DNA of 64,000 nt, taken from assembly GCA_027493445.1 (NCBI GenBank), contig JAOSKU010000001.1, positions 4,045,845-4,109,844 on the forward strand, in the 5' to 3' direction. The DNA is from Thermoleophilia bacterium. Lineage in GTDB: Bacteria; Actinomycetota; Thermoleophilia; RBG-16-64-13. Positions 8,304 through 17,324 of this stretch are shown here, piece by piece. The first letter of the stretch is position 1. Every line of letters starts with the position of its first letter. A model generated the notes under the pieces. The model saw only the letters and a program-made list of their open reading frames with translations, had not been told where the DNA came from and did not search any database. The translations under genes and the position numbers were made by a program.

Positions 8304-8944
8304 TGAAGACCCGGATCGCAGGAGGCGCTGAGGAAGACGGCTTGGTCATAGGGAACGCCTATGACAAGTACGGGTCCGCAAATCCGATCGTGAGAAGGAT
8401 CATGGCCGGGTTCGAGTCGGCCATGGCCGCGCTGGTTGCCGGCGCCGATCCCTCATCCATCCACGAGGTCGGCTGTGGGGAAGGGTACTGGGTACTGCGC
8501 TGGAGCGCAGGCGGCCTGTCGGCCAGAGGATCCGACGCCTCGCCGCAGGTGATCGAGCTTGCCCGCGAGAATGCCGCCCGGGAGAACTTGTCGCCTGCGC
8601 TTTTCGAGGCTCGCAGCATCTACGAGCTTGAGCCCGGGCGGGACGGGGCTGACCTCCTAGTCTGTTCGGAAGTGCTCGAGCACCTGGATACGCCGGAAGC
8701 AGGGTTGCGGGCGCTTCAGCGGGTGGTGGAGCGGTACCTGATCCTGAGCGTCCCGCGGGAACCGGTCTGGCGGGCGTTGAACCTCGCGCGAGGAAGCTAC
8801 GTCTCCACCTTGGGCAACACCCCCGGACATGTGAACCACTGGTCGAGGAAGGAGTTCTTGGGCCTGGCGTCGCGGTACTTCGACGTCGTCGAGGTGAGAA
8901 GCCCTCTGCCCTGGACCATGCTCTTGTGCCGGCCCTACCGGTGA
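8303..8944 (+). CDS. SAM-dependent class I methyltransferase
   Basis: 213 residues from ATG 8303, which overlaps the preceding stop (TGATG). The SAM-binding motif I is VGCGEGYWVLRW (about 54-65), with the acidic SDASPQVIELA at the end of strand 2 and DLLVCSEVLEHLDTPEAGL (about 107-125) as the motif IV region of Methyltransf_11/23-type enzymes. The tail YVSTLGNTPGHVNHWS is seen in methyltransferases near sugar or lipid genes. The substrate is not visible; within this operon a sugar or polyprenyl-linked glycan is likely. Confidence 0.8.
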   Translation: MKTRIAGGAEEDGLVIGNAYDKYGSANPIVRRIMAGFESAMAALVAGADPSSIHEVGCGEGYWVLRWSAGGLSARGSDASPQVIELARENAARENLSPALFEARSIYELEPGRDGADLLVCSEVLEHLDTPEAGLRALQRVVERYLILSVPREPVWRALNLARGSYVSTLGNTPGHVNHWSRKEFLGLASRYFDVVEVRSPLPWTMLLCRPYR

Positions 8945-9831
8945 AGCCTCGGATGAGGCACCCGCCCGTGCAGAGCGCGTTGCGCTGGAGTGGCAGAGCG
9001 CTGGCGATCCTCGGCCTACTCTTCGTGGTCCTGCGCCTGCGCGCCTACTGGCATGAGATCGACCTCGCCCGGCTCCGTTGGGGAGGGTGGACCGCGACCG
9101 GCGGTCTGTCTCTGCTGTACGGCACGGCCAACGTCATGCTGGCCCTGGCCTGGTGGCACCTACTTAGGCAGTTCGGAGCCGCTACCTCCCGCCGGTGGGC
9201 GATACGTGCCTACGGCCTTGCGCAGATCAGCAAGTATGTGCCGGGCAACATCTTCCACCTGGCTGCCCGTCAGGCCAGGGGCATGGCGGTGGGGATTCCG
9301 GGCTGGCCGTTGGCCAGATCCGCCGCGTGGGAGCTTGGTCTGCTGGCGGCGTGTGGCGTCCTGTTCGGATTCCTCGCCCTGCCCCTTCTCGTGGGGGCGA
9401 TGCCGGTTTTCTTGAGCGCGGCGCTCTTCTGTGCCGCCCTCGGGGCGGTCGCGTTCCTCTTGTCGTGGTTGCTCGGGACCTCCGCTGTGAAGGCCTTCGG
9501 CTGGCAGGCGGCGTTCTTGCTGTCTTCCGGCCTGCTTTTCCTTGGCGTCCTTGCCCTGCTCGGTGCGAGCCCGGTGAGGGACAGCGGCGCGTGGTTGCCT
9601 GTGCTCGGGGCCTACATCGTCGCCTGGTTGGCGGGTCTGGTCACCCCCGGCTCTCCCGCAGGCTTGGGCGTGCGCGAGGTGGCACTGCTTTTTCTCCTGA
9701 AGGGCCTCGTGCCGGAAGCGGAACTGATCCAGGCCGTCGTGCTGGCACGAGTGGTGTCCGTACTCGGGGATGGCGCCTTCTTGCTGGGAGCCCTGGCCCT
9801 CCTCAAAGAGGCACCACCAGAAGGCCGTTGA
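8941..9831 (+). CDS. Flippase-like membrane protein (LPG synthase TM / UPF0104 type)
   Basis: About 296 residues and eight hydrophobic helices. The family pattern is visible: LAQISKYVPGNIFHLAARQA (about 75-95) and, late, VTPGSPAGLGVREVALL (about 235-251), the conserved P-G-G/S-x-G-x-x-E loop of the AglD/lysylphosphatidylglycerol-synthase transmembrane region. These proteins are associated with glycan or lipid export. GTG 8941 is preferred because it makes a GTGA overlap as at 7347; a GTG at 8926 is also in frame. The stop codon lies inside the repeat beginning at 9823, so the natural C-terminus may have been altered. Confidence 0.8.
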   Translation: MKPRMRHPPVQSALRWSGRALAILGLLFVVLRLRAYWHEIDLARLRWGGWTATGGLSLLYGTANVMLALAWWHLLRQFGAATSRRWAIRAYGLAQISKYVPGNIFHLAARQARGMAVGIPGWPLARSAAWELGLLAACGVLFGFLALPLLVGAMPVFLSAALFCAALGAVAFLLSWLLGTSAVKAFGWQAAFLLSSGLLFLGVLALLGASPVRDSGAWLPVLGAYIVAWLAGLVTPGSPAGLGVREVALLFLLKGLVPEAELIQAVVLARVVSVLGDGAFLLGALALLKEAPPEGR

Positions 9832-9908
9832 AAAACGAAGCCCCGGCCGCCGGGCAGCACTGGGCGGCGCCATGCCGCGTCCTCGGTCGCGCCCGTAGCG
9901 CCGCTACG
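9823..9908. repeat. Intergenic repeat, left-half copy
   Basis: GGCCGTTGAAAAACGA aligns with the left end of the 4098 copy. GCACTGGGCGGCGCCATGC, then CCTCGGTCGCGC and GTAGCGCCGCTACG, follow in the same order and spacing. Similarity stops at about 9908 and no right end is visible. The TGA at 9829-9831 inside the repeat terminates the flippase-like gene. Confidence 0.6.
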
Positions 9909-10134
9909 ATTCGGCCCGGTAGAGCGGGTCCTTCAGCATCCTGGGGATCGCGGACGAGGACTGCTACTGCGACCTTCACACGTTTTGGAGGGGGATAGCC
10001 AGAACTGTGCCGTCCCTCTGTTACTGGGGCCCCTGCGCGAACTCGTGGATCACCTTTCTACGAGAGGGTGACGGCCGCCAGCGCTACGCCCGCGGAGCTA
10101 CGACCCAAACCGGCCCGATCGGAGGGCGACGGCC
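9909..10134. other. Intergenic, no gene seen
   Basis: Nothing recognisable lies between the repeat and the panD promoter; a 61-codon frame at 10068 has no family features and overlaps the promoter. Confidence 0.4.
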
Positions 10135-10164
10135 TTGCTGATTCCGACGAAAACCGGGTAGAAT
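10135..10164 (+). promoter_or_regulatory. Candidate sigma-70 promoter of panD
   Basis: TTGCTG (10135-10140) and TAGAAT (10159-10164) are separated by 18 bp and lie about 85 bp upstream of panD. Confidence 0.4.
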
Positions 10165-10249
10165 CCCGGATCGACCTCCTCACCACAGGGGAGACGACTA
10201 CGGCGTCCTATCCTGCGCGAAGGGCGACCACAAGGAGGGTTAGACTCAC

Positions 10250-10639
10250 ATGATGCGCGAGATGCTCCGAGCCAAGCTCCATCGGATCACCGTTACCGAA
10301 GCCGACATCGACTACGAGGGCAGCATCACCGTCGACGCCGAGCTTCTCGACCTCTGCGACATGTTGCCCTTCGAGAAGGTGGAGGTCTACGACATCGACA
10401 ACGGCCATCGCTTCTCCACCTACCTCATCGAGGGGGAAGCCGGGTCGGGCTCGTGCTGCGTCAACGGGGCGGCAGCCCGGCTGGTGACCGTGGACGACCG
10501 CCTGATCATCTGCGCCTACTGCCAGGTGGACGCTGCGGAGGCCCGCGAGCACCGGCCGGAGATCGTTCTGGTGGGCGAGGACAACCGTCCTCGCGTCCAC
10601 AAGCGGTCGGAGGCGGCGGGCGTGCGGGTCGGCGCGTGA
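10250..10639 (+). CDS. panD: Aspartate 1-decarboxylase
   Basis: PanD converts L-aspartate to beta-alanine for pantothenate and coenzyme A synthesis in the cytoplasm. The proenzyme cleaves itself between Gly24 and Ser25 to make a pyruvoyl group. Here YEGSIT places G24-S25 exactly at the canonical position when the first ATG (10250) is used, and Lys9 is also in place. NGHRFSTYLIEGEAGSG carries the conserved substrate-pocket residues, and NGAAARLV and DRLIICAY follow as usual. The 129-residue length is normal, with a short charged tail. AAGGAGG at 10232-10238 is the ribosome site. It stands alone, without panB or panC. Confidence 0.95.
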   Translation: MMREMLRAKLHRITVTEADIDYEGSITVDAELLDLCDMLPFEKVEVYDIDNGHRFSTYLIEGEAGSGSCCVNGAAARLVTVDDRLIICAYCQVDAAEAREHRPEIVLVGEDNRPRVHKRSEAAGVRVGA

Positions 10640-10675
10640 CGTCTCGAGTTCCCTTTGGCAGGCGCGTCCGTAGAC

Positions 10676-11053
10676 CTACTGGGTGACCCCTCTGCTCGAC
10701 CGGATCATCACTTCGAGAGAAGCAGCGCCGTACAGATCCAGCTTCTTCCGTCCCACGCCTTTGATGCTGAGCAGCTCCCCCCGAGTGCTTGGTCGCTCCA
10801 CCGCCATCGACCGCAAGGTCGCGTCTGAAAAGACCGTGTAGGCGGGCATGACCTGCTCGTCGGCGAGCCGTTTCCGGAGCGCGCGGAGCTTCCTGAACAG
10901 CTCGGCGTCGGAGTCTGTCGGGGGCTGGGGCTGTTCGATCAACGTGGCCTCATGCAGGGAGCGCTCACGAGGTTGGCACTGCGCTCCGTTCAGGGGGACA
11001 TGCCTTGATTGAAGGATCGCTACCCCCTTGGGCGAACCCATCCCCTTTATCAC
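10676..11053 (-). CDS. HRDC-domain protein, probable recQ remnant
   Basis: Residues about 48-120 form an HRDC domain: DAELFRKLRALRKRLADEQ, MPAYTVFSDATLRSMA, then a helix-hairpin-helix-like LLSIKGVGRKKLDLYG. HRDC is the C-terminal DNA-binding domain of RecQ helicases and RNase D. No helicase or nuclease domain precedes it on this strand; upstream sequence (11054-11200) is not coding in frame. The first 40 residues are low-information and the start is uncertain. It is probably what remains of a recQ gene, though free-standing HRDC proteins exist. It is convergent with panD. Confidence 0.55.
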   Translation of the reverse strand: MIKGMGSPKGVAILQSRHVPLNGAQCQPRERSLHEATLIEQPQPPTDSDAELFRKLRALRKRLADEQVMPAYTVFSDATLRSMAVERPSTRGELLSIKGVGRKKLDLYGAASLEVMIRSSRGVTQ

Positions 11054-11197
11054 GGAAGGGGGAAGGGTGGAGGACGCAAAAGGGATTCCCGTCGACTATG
11101 CTCTCAATATCCTCCCCGATGTGAATGCTACTGGCCGAACCTGTGCCCCATTGGGTACACCACCGTCTTCGACTCGCGTGCACGATGCCGATTCTTC

Positions 11198-11226
11198 TTG
11201 ACGCACTCGACCCTCCGACGTAAATT
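11198..11226 (+). promoter_or_regulatory. Candidate sigma-70 promoter of the formate dehydrogenase operon
   Basis: TTGACG (11198-11203) and TAAATT (11221-11226) have a 17-bp spacer. It is the only good promoter before the fdh genes and lies 55 bp before the small frame at 11281. Confidence 0.5.
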
Positions 11227-11280
11227 ATAAAGTATGAGGCATTAGTCTCCTCGCTAGGTTCAGCTCGCCTCGGAGAGGAA

Positions 11281-11481
11281 ATGGGAGACTCAATCCGTTC
11301 ACCGGCAACCGAGTCCGGCTGTCAGTCTCTTGTCGTTGCCGCCCATCATCGTTCCCTCCGCCAGACCCAGCTGCACAACCTGCACTTCGCCGCTACCGGC
11401 GGCGACGTGGTGCTCTGCTGGCCCTGTCTCTTACAGTGGCTCATAGACGCCGCTCCTGGGGACACGGCGCGCCCCGCATGA
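11281..11481 (+). CDS. Small protein or leader upstream of formate dehydrogenase
   Basis: A 66-codon frame starts with ATG 11281 after a good GGAGAGGAA ribosome site and sits between the promoter and fdhA. The product has a CWPCLLQWL segment and no known domain. It could be a small protein with a two-cysteine motif, a leader peptide, or chance coding. It ends 36 bp before the fdhA start. Confidence 0.35.
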   Translation: MGDSIRSPATESGCQSLVVAAHHRSLRQTQLHNLHFAATGGDVVLCWPCLLQWLIDAAPGDTARPA

Positions 11482-11517
11482 TCAGGGCTCGAGACCTGTA
11501 GGGAGTTGCAGACGTCC

Positions 11518-14500
11518 ATGGACATGACACGACGCAGTTTTCTAAAGCTCCTGGCTGCAAGCATGGGGACGGCTGGCACTGTGAAGCTCGGCGCTCCCGC
11601 AAGGGCGACCGCATCTGCGCCTCTCCGCACCAAGTCAGGCCGAGAGATTCCCACCATCTGCAACTTCTGCTCAGTCGGCTGCGGCCTGCTGGCCACGGTC
11701 GAGAATGGCGAGCTCGTCGAGCTTGCGGGTGACCCTGACCATCCCATCAACAAGGGAGCAGTGTGCGGGAAGGGCTCTGCCCTGTACAGCATCCGAAACG
11801 TGTACGAACAGCGTCCTTCTACCAGCGGGGGCAGCGGGAAGCCGGTACTAAACCCCCGGCGTCTCACCAAAGCGCTCTACCGGGCACCCGGAGCCGAGCA
11901 GTGGGAGGAGCGGGACTGGGATTGGGCCCTGGCTGAGATCTCGAAGCGGGTGGTGAGAACGAGAGACGCCACCTTCGTCGATAAAGACTACGACCGCATC
12001 ACGGTCAACCGCACGACAGGCATCGCTTGCCTCGGCGGAGCTCTGCTGAACAACGAGGAGTGCTACCTTCTGGCGAAGCTCTCGCGTGCCCTGGGGATCG
12101 TCTACCTCGAGCACCAGGCCCGCTTATGACACTCCTCCACGGTGACCGGTCTGGTCTACTCGTTTGGCAGGGGCTCGATGACAAACCACTGGATCGACAT
12201 TCGCAACGCCGATGTGGTTCTGGCCAACGGCGCGAACGTAGCCGAAAACCACCCTATCGCCTTCAAGTACATCACGGAGGCCATTGAACGGGGTGGCACT
12301 CTCATCCATGTCGACCCGCGCTTCACGAGGACTTCCGCGAAAGCGCAGCTCTACGCACCCCTGAGGTCGGGCACAGACGTGGCCTTCTACGGTGGCCTCA
12401 TCAACTACATCCTGGAGAACAGGCTTTTTCACGAGGAGTATGTGAGGAATTACACAAACGCCTCCTTCATCGTGCACCCGGACTTTCATTTCTCCGACGG
12501 GTACTTCTCCGGCTGGGATCCTCTCAACAAGACCTACGACCTCACGTCCTGGGAGTGGGTGAACGAGCGGGAAGAGCCCATCGACCTGGACGATCCAGCG
12601 GAAGTATTCCGGTATGTACGGGAGGACGGCACCCCGTTCTTCGAGCTTCCCAAGAAGAAGTACGCTCTCAAAGACCCTACCCTGCAGGATCCACGTTGCG
12701 TCTTCCAGCAACTGAAGAAGCACTATTCGCGCTACGACCCCGAGATGGTCTCGAAGATCACCGGGATGCCGAAAGAGATCTTCTTGGAGGTGGCCAAGGC
12801 GTACGCCTCTACCGGCCGGCCGGGGAAAGCCGGGACGATTCTCTATGCCATGGGGCACACCCAGCACAGCAACGGCAGCCAGATCATCCGGGCCGTGGCC
12901 ATCACCCAGCTGCTCCTCGGCAACATCGGAATCGCGGGCGGAGGGGTGAACGCGCTACGCGGGGAAGCCAACGTGCAGGGGTCTACCGACATGGCCCTCC
13001 TCTACAACAACGTCCCCGGCTACCTGGCCGCACCGTATGCCGAGCACGACCCTACACTGGCGGCCTGGCTCGAGGAGGTCATCCGCCCCACCGGCTTCAA
13101 CCAAAACCGGCCGAAATTCATCGTGAGCCTACTCAAGGCATGGTGGGGTGACAAGGCGACCTTCTCCAACGATTACCTTTACGAATACCTGCCGAAGTAT
13201 GACCGGGACCGAGCCTGCAGTCACCTGGCTCTCTTCGACGAGATGGCGCGAGGTGGCATCAAGGGGATGTTCCTGTGGGGCCAGAATCCGGTTGTAACGA
13301 CTCCGAACTCGGTTGCCGGGCGCAAGGCGATGGAGCGGCTCGAGTGGCTGGTCGTGTCCGACCTGTGGGAGACCGAATCGGCGGCTTTTTGGAAAGCTCC
13401 GGGAGCGGACCCGACCAAGATCAGCACGGAGGTGTTCCTCCTACCGGCGGCCGCCTCCTTCGAGAAGGAAGGCTCGGTTTCGAACAGCGGCCGTTGGATC
13501 CAGTGGCGGTGGAAGGCTGTGGACCCGCCGGGCGACGCCAAGTCCGACCTATGGATCCTCGATCGCTTGGGCAAGGCTCTCATGAGCGAAATCAAGAAGG
13601 GCGGCCGCTTCGCCGGGCCGATCCTCGACCTGACCTGGGATTACAGCGAGGGGAACGAGGAACCGGACGTTGCCAAGGTGGCGCTCGAGATCAACGGCTT
13701 CACGGTCGCCGACGAGAAGCCCCTCACGAACTTCCTCGGTCTGATGGCCGATGGCTCGACCGCTTGCGGTAACTGGATCTACTCCGGCTACTTCAGCAAG
13801 GAGGACAAACCCCCGGCCGAGCAGCCGACCGGCTCGCGCAAATCGGTGGACGGGCCGGGGCTTGGCAGCTACCTCGACTGGTCTTTCGCCTGGCCGGTGA
13901 ACCGGCGCATCCTCTACAATCGCTGCTCGGCGGACCTGGAGGGCAAGCCCTTCGACGACGAGCACTGGGTCGTGCGCTGGGACGGCGCGAAGTGGGCCAC
14001 CCGCGACGTGCCCGACTTCGGGGCCAAGACGGCAAAGACCCAGGAGCCGATTCCTCCGGAAGTCTCTGGAAAAACGCCCTTCATCATGCTTCCCGAGGGC
14101 ATGGGTAGGCTGTTCGTCCACGGCTGGCGACTGACCGAGGGCCCCTTCCCGGAGCACTACGAGCCGGTCGAGAGCCCAGTCAAGAACCTCCTCTCCTCGG
14201 TCCAGTACGACCCTCTCGCCAAGATCTTCTACTCGCCAACACTGGGGAAACCGGATGAGTTTCCGTACGTGATGACCACCATCCGAGTCGCCGAGCACTG
14301 GCAGGGTGGGACGATGTCCCGCAATCTGCCCTGGCTGGTCGAGGCCATGCCTGAGATGTTCGTCGAGCTCAGCGAACAGCTCGCTGCCGAGAAGGGCATC
14401 AGGTCCGGCGACGTCGTCGTGGTCTGGAACAAGCGGGGCGAGATCGAGGCCAAAGCTATGGTGACCTCGCGCCTCAAGCCCTTCAAGGTGAACGGGAGCG

Positions 14501-14655
14501 TGGTGCACGAGGTGGCCGCCCCTTGGCACTGGGGCTTCGCGGGGGCGGCGAGCGGGGCGAGCATCAACGACCTCACACCCTCGGTGGGCGATGCGAACAC
14601 CGACATTCCCGAGTACAAGGCCTTTCTCGTTAACCTCAAGAGGAAGGGGGCCTAA
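11518..14655 (+). CDS. fdhA: Formate dehydrogenase alpha subunit, selenocysteine- and molybdopterin-containing
   Basis: About 1045 residues when the TGA at 12127-12129 is read as selenocysteine 204. The local pattern EHQARL-U-HSST followed by FGRGSMTNHW is the active site of FdnG/FdoG-type enzymes, where U is the Mo/W ligand and the adjacent His takes part in formate oxidation. A twin-arginine signal (MTRRSFLKLLAAS) shows Tat export. A [4Fe-4S] cluster is bound by C48-x2-C51-x3-C55 and C83. The C-terminal molybdopterin-binding domain has SRNLPWLVEAMPEMFVELS. The length fits E. coli FdnG (1015). ATG 11518 has AGGGAG upstream. Beta, gamma and FdhE-like genes follow directly. The complex oxidises formate outside the membrane and passes electrons to quinone. 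SelA/B/C are not in the window. Confidence 0.93.
12130..12160 (+). promoter_or_regulatory. Bacterial SECIS hairpin of fdhA
   Basis: Immediately after the UGA, GTGAC (12142-12146) pairs with GTC and AC (12154-12156, 12158-12159) with one bulged T, leaving loop CGGTCTG. The loop contains GGUCU, as in E. coli fdnG/fdhF, 18 nt after the UGA. SelB binds such loops to deliver Sec-tRNA. Confidence 0.75.
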
Positions 14656-15540
14656 GTGGCCGACAAGGCGATCCTCTTCGACGCCAGCCGGTGCATCGGG
14701 TGCAAGGGCTGCCAGGTTTCGTGCAAGCGATGGAATATGCTCCCCGCGAGCATCGGGACCGGCACCTGGCAGGACTTGCCCGAGGAGCAGCGGGCCTTCA
14801 CCGCCTCGTACCAGAATCCGTCCGATCTTCGGGCAGATACCATGTTGCTCGTAACGTTCAACGAGCTCCAGGGCGACGACGGGTCCCTCTCGCTCCTGAT
14901 GGGGCGGAAGAGCTGTATGCACTGCACCGACGCGGCCTGCGTCTTGGCCTGTCCCACAGGCGCGGCCAGCAAACAGCCGGACGGAACGGTGCGGATCGAC
15001 CATGAGCGGTGCATCGGTTGCCGCTACTGCAACTGGGCTTGTCCCTTTGGAATCCCGAAGTGGGATGAAGCGGCCAACACGAGTTGCATGTGCTGGATGT
15101 GCGCCGACCGGACCGCCGAGGGCCAGAAACCCGCCTGCGTTTCGGCGTGCCCTACAGGGGCCCTCGACTACGGAGAACGCCCAGCGATGCTGACCCTCGC
15201 AAAAGCGCGCATAAGCAAAGCCGAAGCCGCGGGTAGGCCGCTCAGCCTATACGGCGAGAAGGAGATGGGGGGGCTGCATGTGCTCCACCTTCTCCAGGCC
15301 AAGCCCTCGGCCTACGGGCTGCCCGACAACCCCAAAGTGCCCGATACGGTGACCGCGTGGCAGTCGGTGGTGAAGCCGGTTGGCGCCGCCATCGGCGCCC
15401 TCACCTTCCTCGGTCTTGGTCTCTCGTACCTGGCGAACGTGGGCTACTCGAAAAAGCAGGCGCAGCAGGCCGTTCTTGGACCAGAGGATACAGGTGCGCC
15501 GCCCGCGACGGCCGAAGAGGAGAAGGCGGGCCATGACTGA
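14656..15540 (+). CDS. fdhB: Formate dehydrogenase beta subunit, four-cluster ferredoxin type
   Basis: 294 residues that carry electrons from the alpha subunit to the membrane cytochrome. Four Cys-rich motifs are visible: CIGCKGCQVSC (about 12-22), CMHCTDAACVLACP, CIGCRYCNWACP and CMCWMC with CVSACP, as in FdnH/FdoH. A C-terminal hydrophobic helix (about 245-268, IGALTFLGLGLSYLANV) anchors the protein, also as in FdnH. The GTG start directly follows the fdhA TAA, and the 3' end overlaps the gamma gene by 8 bp. Confidence 0.92.
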   Translation: MADKAILFDASRCIGCKGCQVSCKRWNMLPASIGTGTWQDLPEEQRAFTASYQNPSDLRADTMLLVTFNELQGDDGSLSLLMGRKSCMHCTDAACVLACPTGAASKQPDGTVRIDHERCIGCRYCNWACPFGIPKWDEAANTSCMCWMCADRTAEGQKPACVSACPTGALDYGERPAMLTLAKARISKAEAAGRPLSLYGEKEMGGLHVLHLLQAKPSAYGLPDNPKVPDTVTAWQSVVKPVGAAIGALTFLGLGLSYLANVGYSKKQAQQAVLGPEDTGAPPATAEEEKAGHD

Positions 15541-16216
15541 GTACCTCGTGCGGCATGGCGGCGTGGCCCGGGCGATCCACTGGGTTCATACGGTGGCCAC
15601 GATGGCCCTTTTCTACACGGGGATCGCCCTTTACACACCCGGCACCAACTTCCTTGTTGGAGGACCAGGCGGGCTGGCCGTTTCAACCGTGGTTCACCGC
15701 GTCGCCGCGGTCGCCTTCATAGGCGCGCCGATCCTCGGCATCCTGCTGCGTCCCCAGGGTCTGACCCATATGCTGAAGGCGCTTCTCAAGCCCTGGGACC
15801 GGCAGGATTGGCTGTGGATGAAGAAGTTCGTCCCGCATCTCTTCGCCGCCCGCAAGGTGCACTTGCCTCCCCACAGTGGTGAGATCAAGGCGGGGCAGCG
15901 TCTTGCCAGTCTGGGGATCATCGCGTTCAGCGTCGTGATCGTCGTGACCGGGTTCTTGCTTTGGTTTGACGGCAACGTCCCCCCCGGAGCGGTGCGATGG
16001 GCCGGTCTCTTGCACGATGTGGCCATGATCTTCCTAGGAGCCCTGCTCATGGGCCACATCTACCTGGGGGCCGGAATCTTCCAGCCCCTACGGGGGATGG
16101 TCTGGACCATGTTCGGGAACGGCAAGATCTCGTACCGCGACGCCGTATACAACTGGCCAAAGTGGGCCGAGGACCAGGCGTCGGCTCAGGGCCTTCAGAA
16201 GAGGAAGATGACATAG
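15533..16216 (+). CDS. fdhC: Formate dehydrogenase gamma subunit, cytochrome b556 type
   Basis: About 227 residues from ATG 15533, inside the end of the beta gene. Four membrane helices are visible with His ligands in helix 1 (RAIHWVHTVATMALF) and later helices (VVHRVAAVAF, LLHDVAMIFLGALLMGHIYLG), matching the two-haem FdnI/FdoI fold that reduces quinone. The family segment MVWTMFGNGKISYRDAVYNWPKWA lies near the C-terminus. It forms the membrane anchor of the fdhABC complex. Confidence 0.9.
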   Translation: MTEYLVRHGGVARAIHWVHTVATMALFYTGIALYTPGTNFLVGGPGGLAVSTVVHRVAAVAFIGAPILGILLRPQGLTHMLKALLKPWDRQDWLWMKKFVPHLFAARKVHLPPHSGEIKAGQRLASLGIIAFSVVIVVTGFLLWFDGNVPPGAVRWAGLLHDVAMIFLGALLMGHIYLGAGIFQPLRGMVWTMFGNGKISYRDAVYNWPKWAEDQASAQGLQKRKMT

Positions 16217-16236
16217 ACTCCGGCCGAGGACGGGAG

Positions 16237-16992
16237 TTGTCGGGATCGAGAGGGAGCGGGCGTCCCTGTCAGACCCCCGCGCAGGTGCTGAACACGGTGC
16301 GGCGAGAGTGCTGCTGGTACGCGCAGTCGCGGGAGGAGTTGGGCGAGCCGCTCGACTTCCTCGCGCAGCAGGTCGCCCTGATCGTCAACCTGACCGTTCA
16401 AACGCCCGCCCCTCCGGTTGTTCTCGGCAAGGACGTGCCCCGGCCGCAAGACGAACCGGCCATCATCAGCTTCGGAGTCGGAGCGGAGCCGCTCTTGCGG
16501 AGCTGTCTGGAAACCGTTCTCGTTCATCCGTCGTGGCAGGCTCTGCTCAAGGACCGCGACGAGAAAGCCACCGTGGCTTCCCTCGCCTCTGTCCCTCTCT
16601 ACCTGCGAGCTGTCCAAGAGCTCGGTCCACTGGATCTGTCCCTCTGGGACTCGGGGCGGTGCCCTTGGTGCGGGGCGAAAAGCGCGTATGCACGACTATC
16701 AGGCCAGGACCCACAGCGCCGCATCCTCTTCTGCAACCGGTGCTGGGGAGAGTGGGACTACCCCCGAATCGCGTGTGTGCACTGCGAGAACCGCGATCCA
16801 GAGCGGCTTGGGTACTTCTACGGAGAAGAGGACCGCCCACATCGCGTCTACACATGCGAGGGCTGCATGGGGTATCTGAAGGTGACCGACGAGCGTGCCG
16901 CCGGCCGCCGGGTTTCTCCTTTGGTGGAGGACTACGTCACGGGGTACCTTGACGAAGAAGCTAGAGTTCGCGGCTACTCGCAGCCCTTCTGA
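16237..16992 (+). CDS. fdhE: FdhE-like formate dehydrogenase accessory protein
   Basis: About 252 residues if TTG 16237 (after GAGGACGGGAG) is the start; GTG 16285 is an alternative. Paired CxxC motifs build two rubredoxin-like zinc/iron sites: CPWCG, CNRCW, CVHCE and CEGCMGYLK. FdhE binds Tat-targeted formate dehydrogenase alpha subunits and is needed for assembly of an active, exported enzyme. Its place directly after the three structural genes supports that role. The N-terminal half is weakly conserved, as is usual. Confidence 0.85.
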   Translation: MSGSRGSGRPCQTPAQVLNTVRRECCWYAQSREELGEPLDFLAQQVALIVNLTVQTPAPPVVLGKDVPRPQDEPAIISFGVGAEPLLRSCLETVLVHPSWQALLKDRDEKATVASLASVPLYLRAVQELGPLDLSLWDSGRCPWCGAKSAYARLSGQDPQRRILFCNRCWGEWDYPRIACVHCENRDPERLGYFYGEEDRPHRVYTCEGCMGYLKVTDERAAGRRVSPLVEDYVTGYLDEEARVRGYSQPF

Positions 16993-17324
16993 CGCGCCTG
17001 TGGATAACCTGGCAACCGCCTGCTCCATGAATCTGCTCCGGGTCGTCTGACGGAGGATGCCTCAGAGCCGGTGCTCGAGCTCGGAAGCCTGCGGACCGCC
17101 ATTCACCGGAACAGAGAGTCCTTCGCCGACCTACCCTGCGACGTGACGTTCGGATGGGTCCCCGCCGCCTGCGGAACCCCTGGTCACGAGGCCTTCGTCT
17201 TGAAGAGCGATGGCCTCCATCTCTGCCATGTGCGAAACCGAACTCCCACCATCCGAACTTAGTGTTGATTTCCGCGGAAGTATAGAATCAATGGGGACGC
17301 AACCTGAATCTGGGAGCCGCGGCG
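16993..17324. other. Intergenic, no gene assigned
   Basis: A 63-codon frame (17071-17262) has no family features. TATAGAAT at about 17280 could be a -10 box for the next gene. The bases around 17190-17215 (CTTCGTCTTGAAGAGC) resemble one end of the intergenic repeat family, but the match is too short to assign. Confidence 0.35.

Noticed and set aside
10068..10253. 61-codon frame upstream of panD
   Set aside because: Overlaps the panD promoter and leader; no conserved features.
13549..15003. 484-codon minus-strand frame
   Set aside because: Antisense shadow of fdhA/fdhB; no domain features.
17071..17262. 63-codon frame before the glycosylase-DUF429 gene
   Set aside because: No ribosome site and no family features; left as intergenic.
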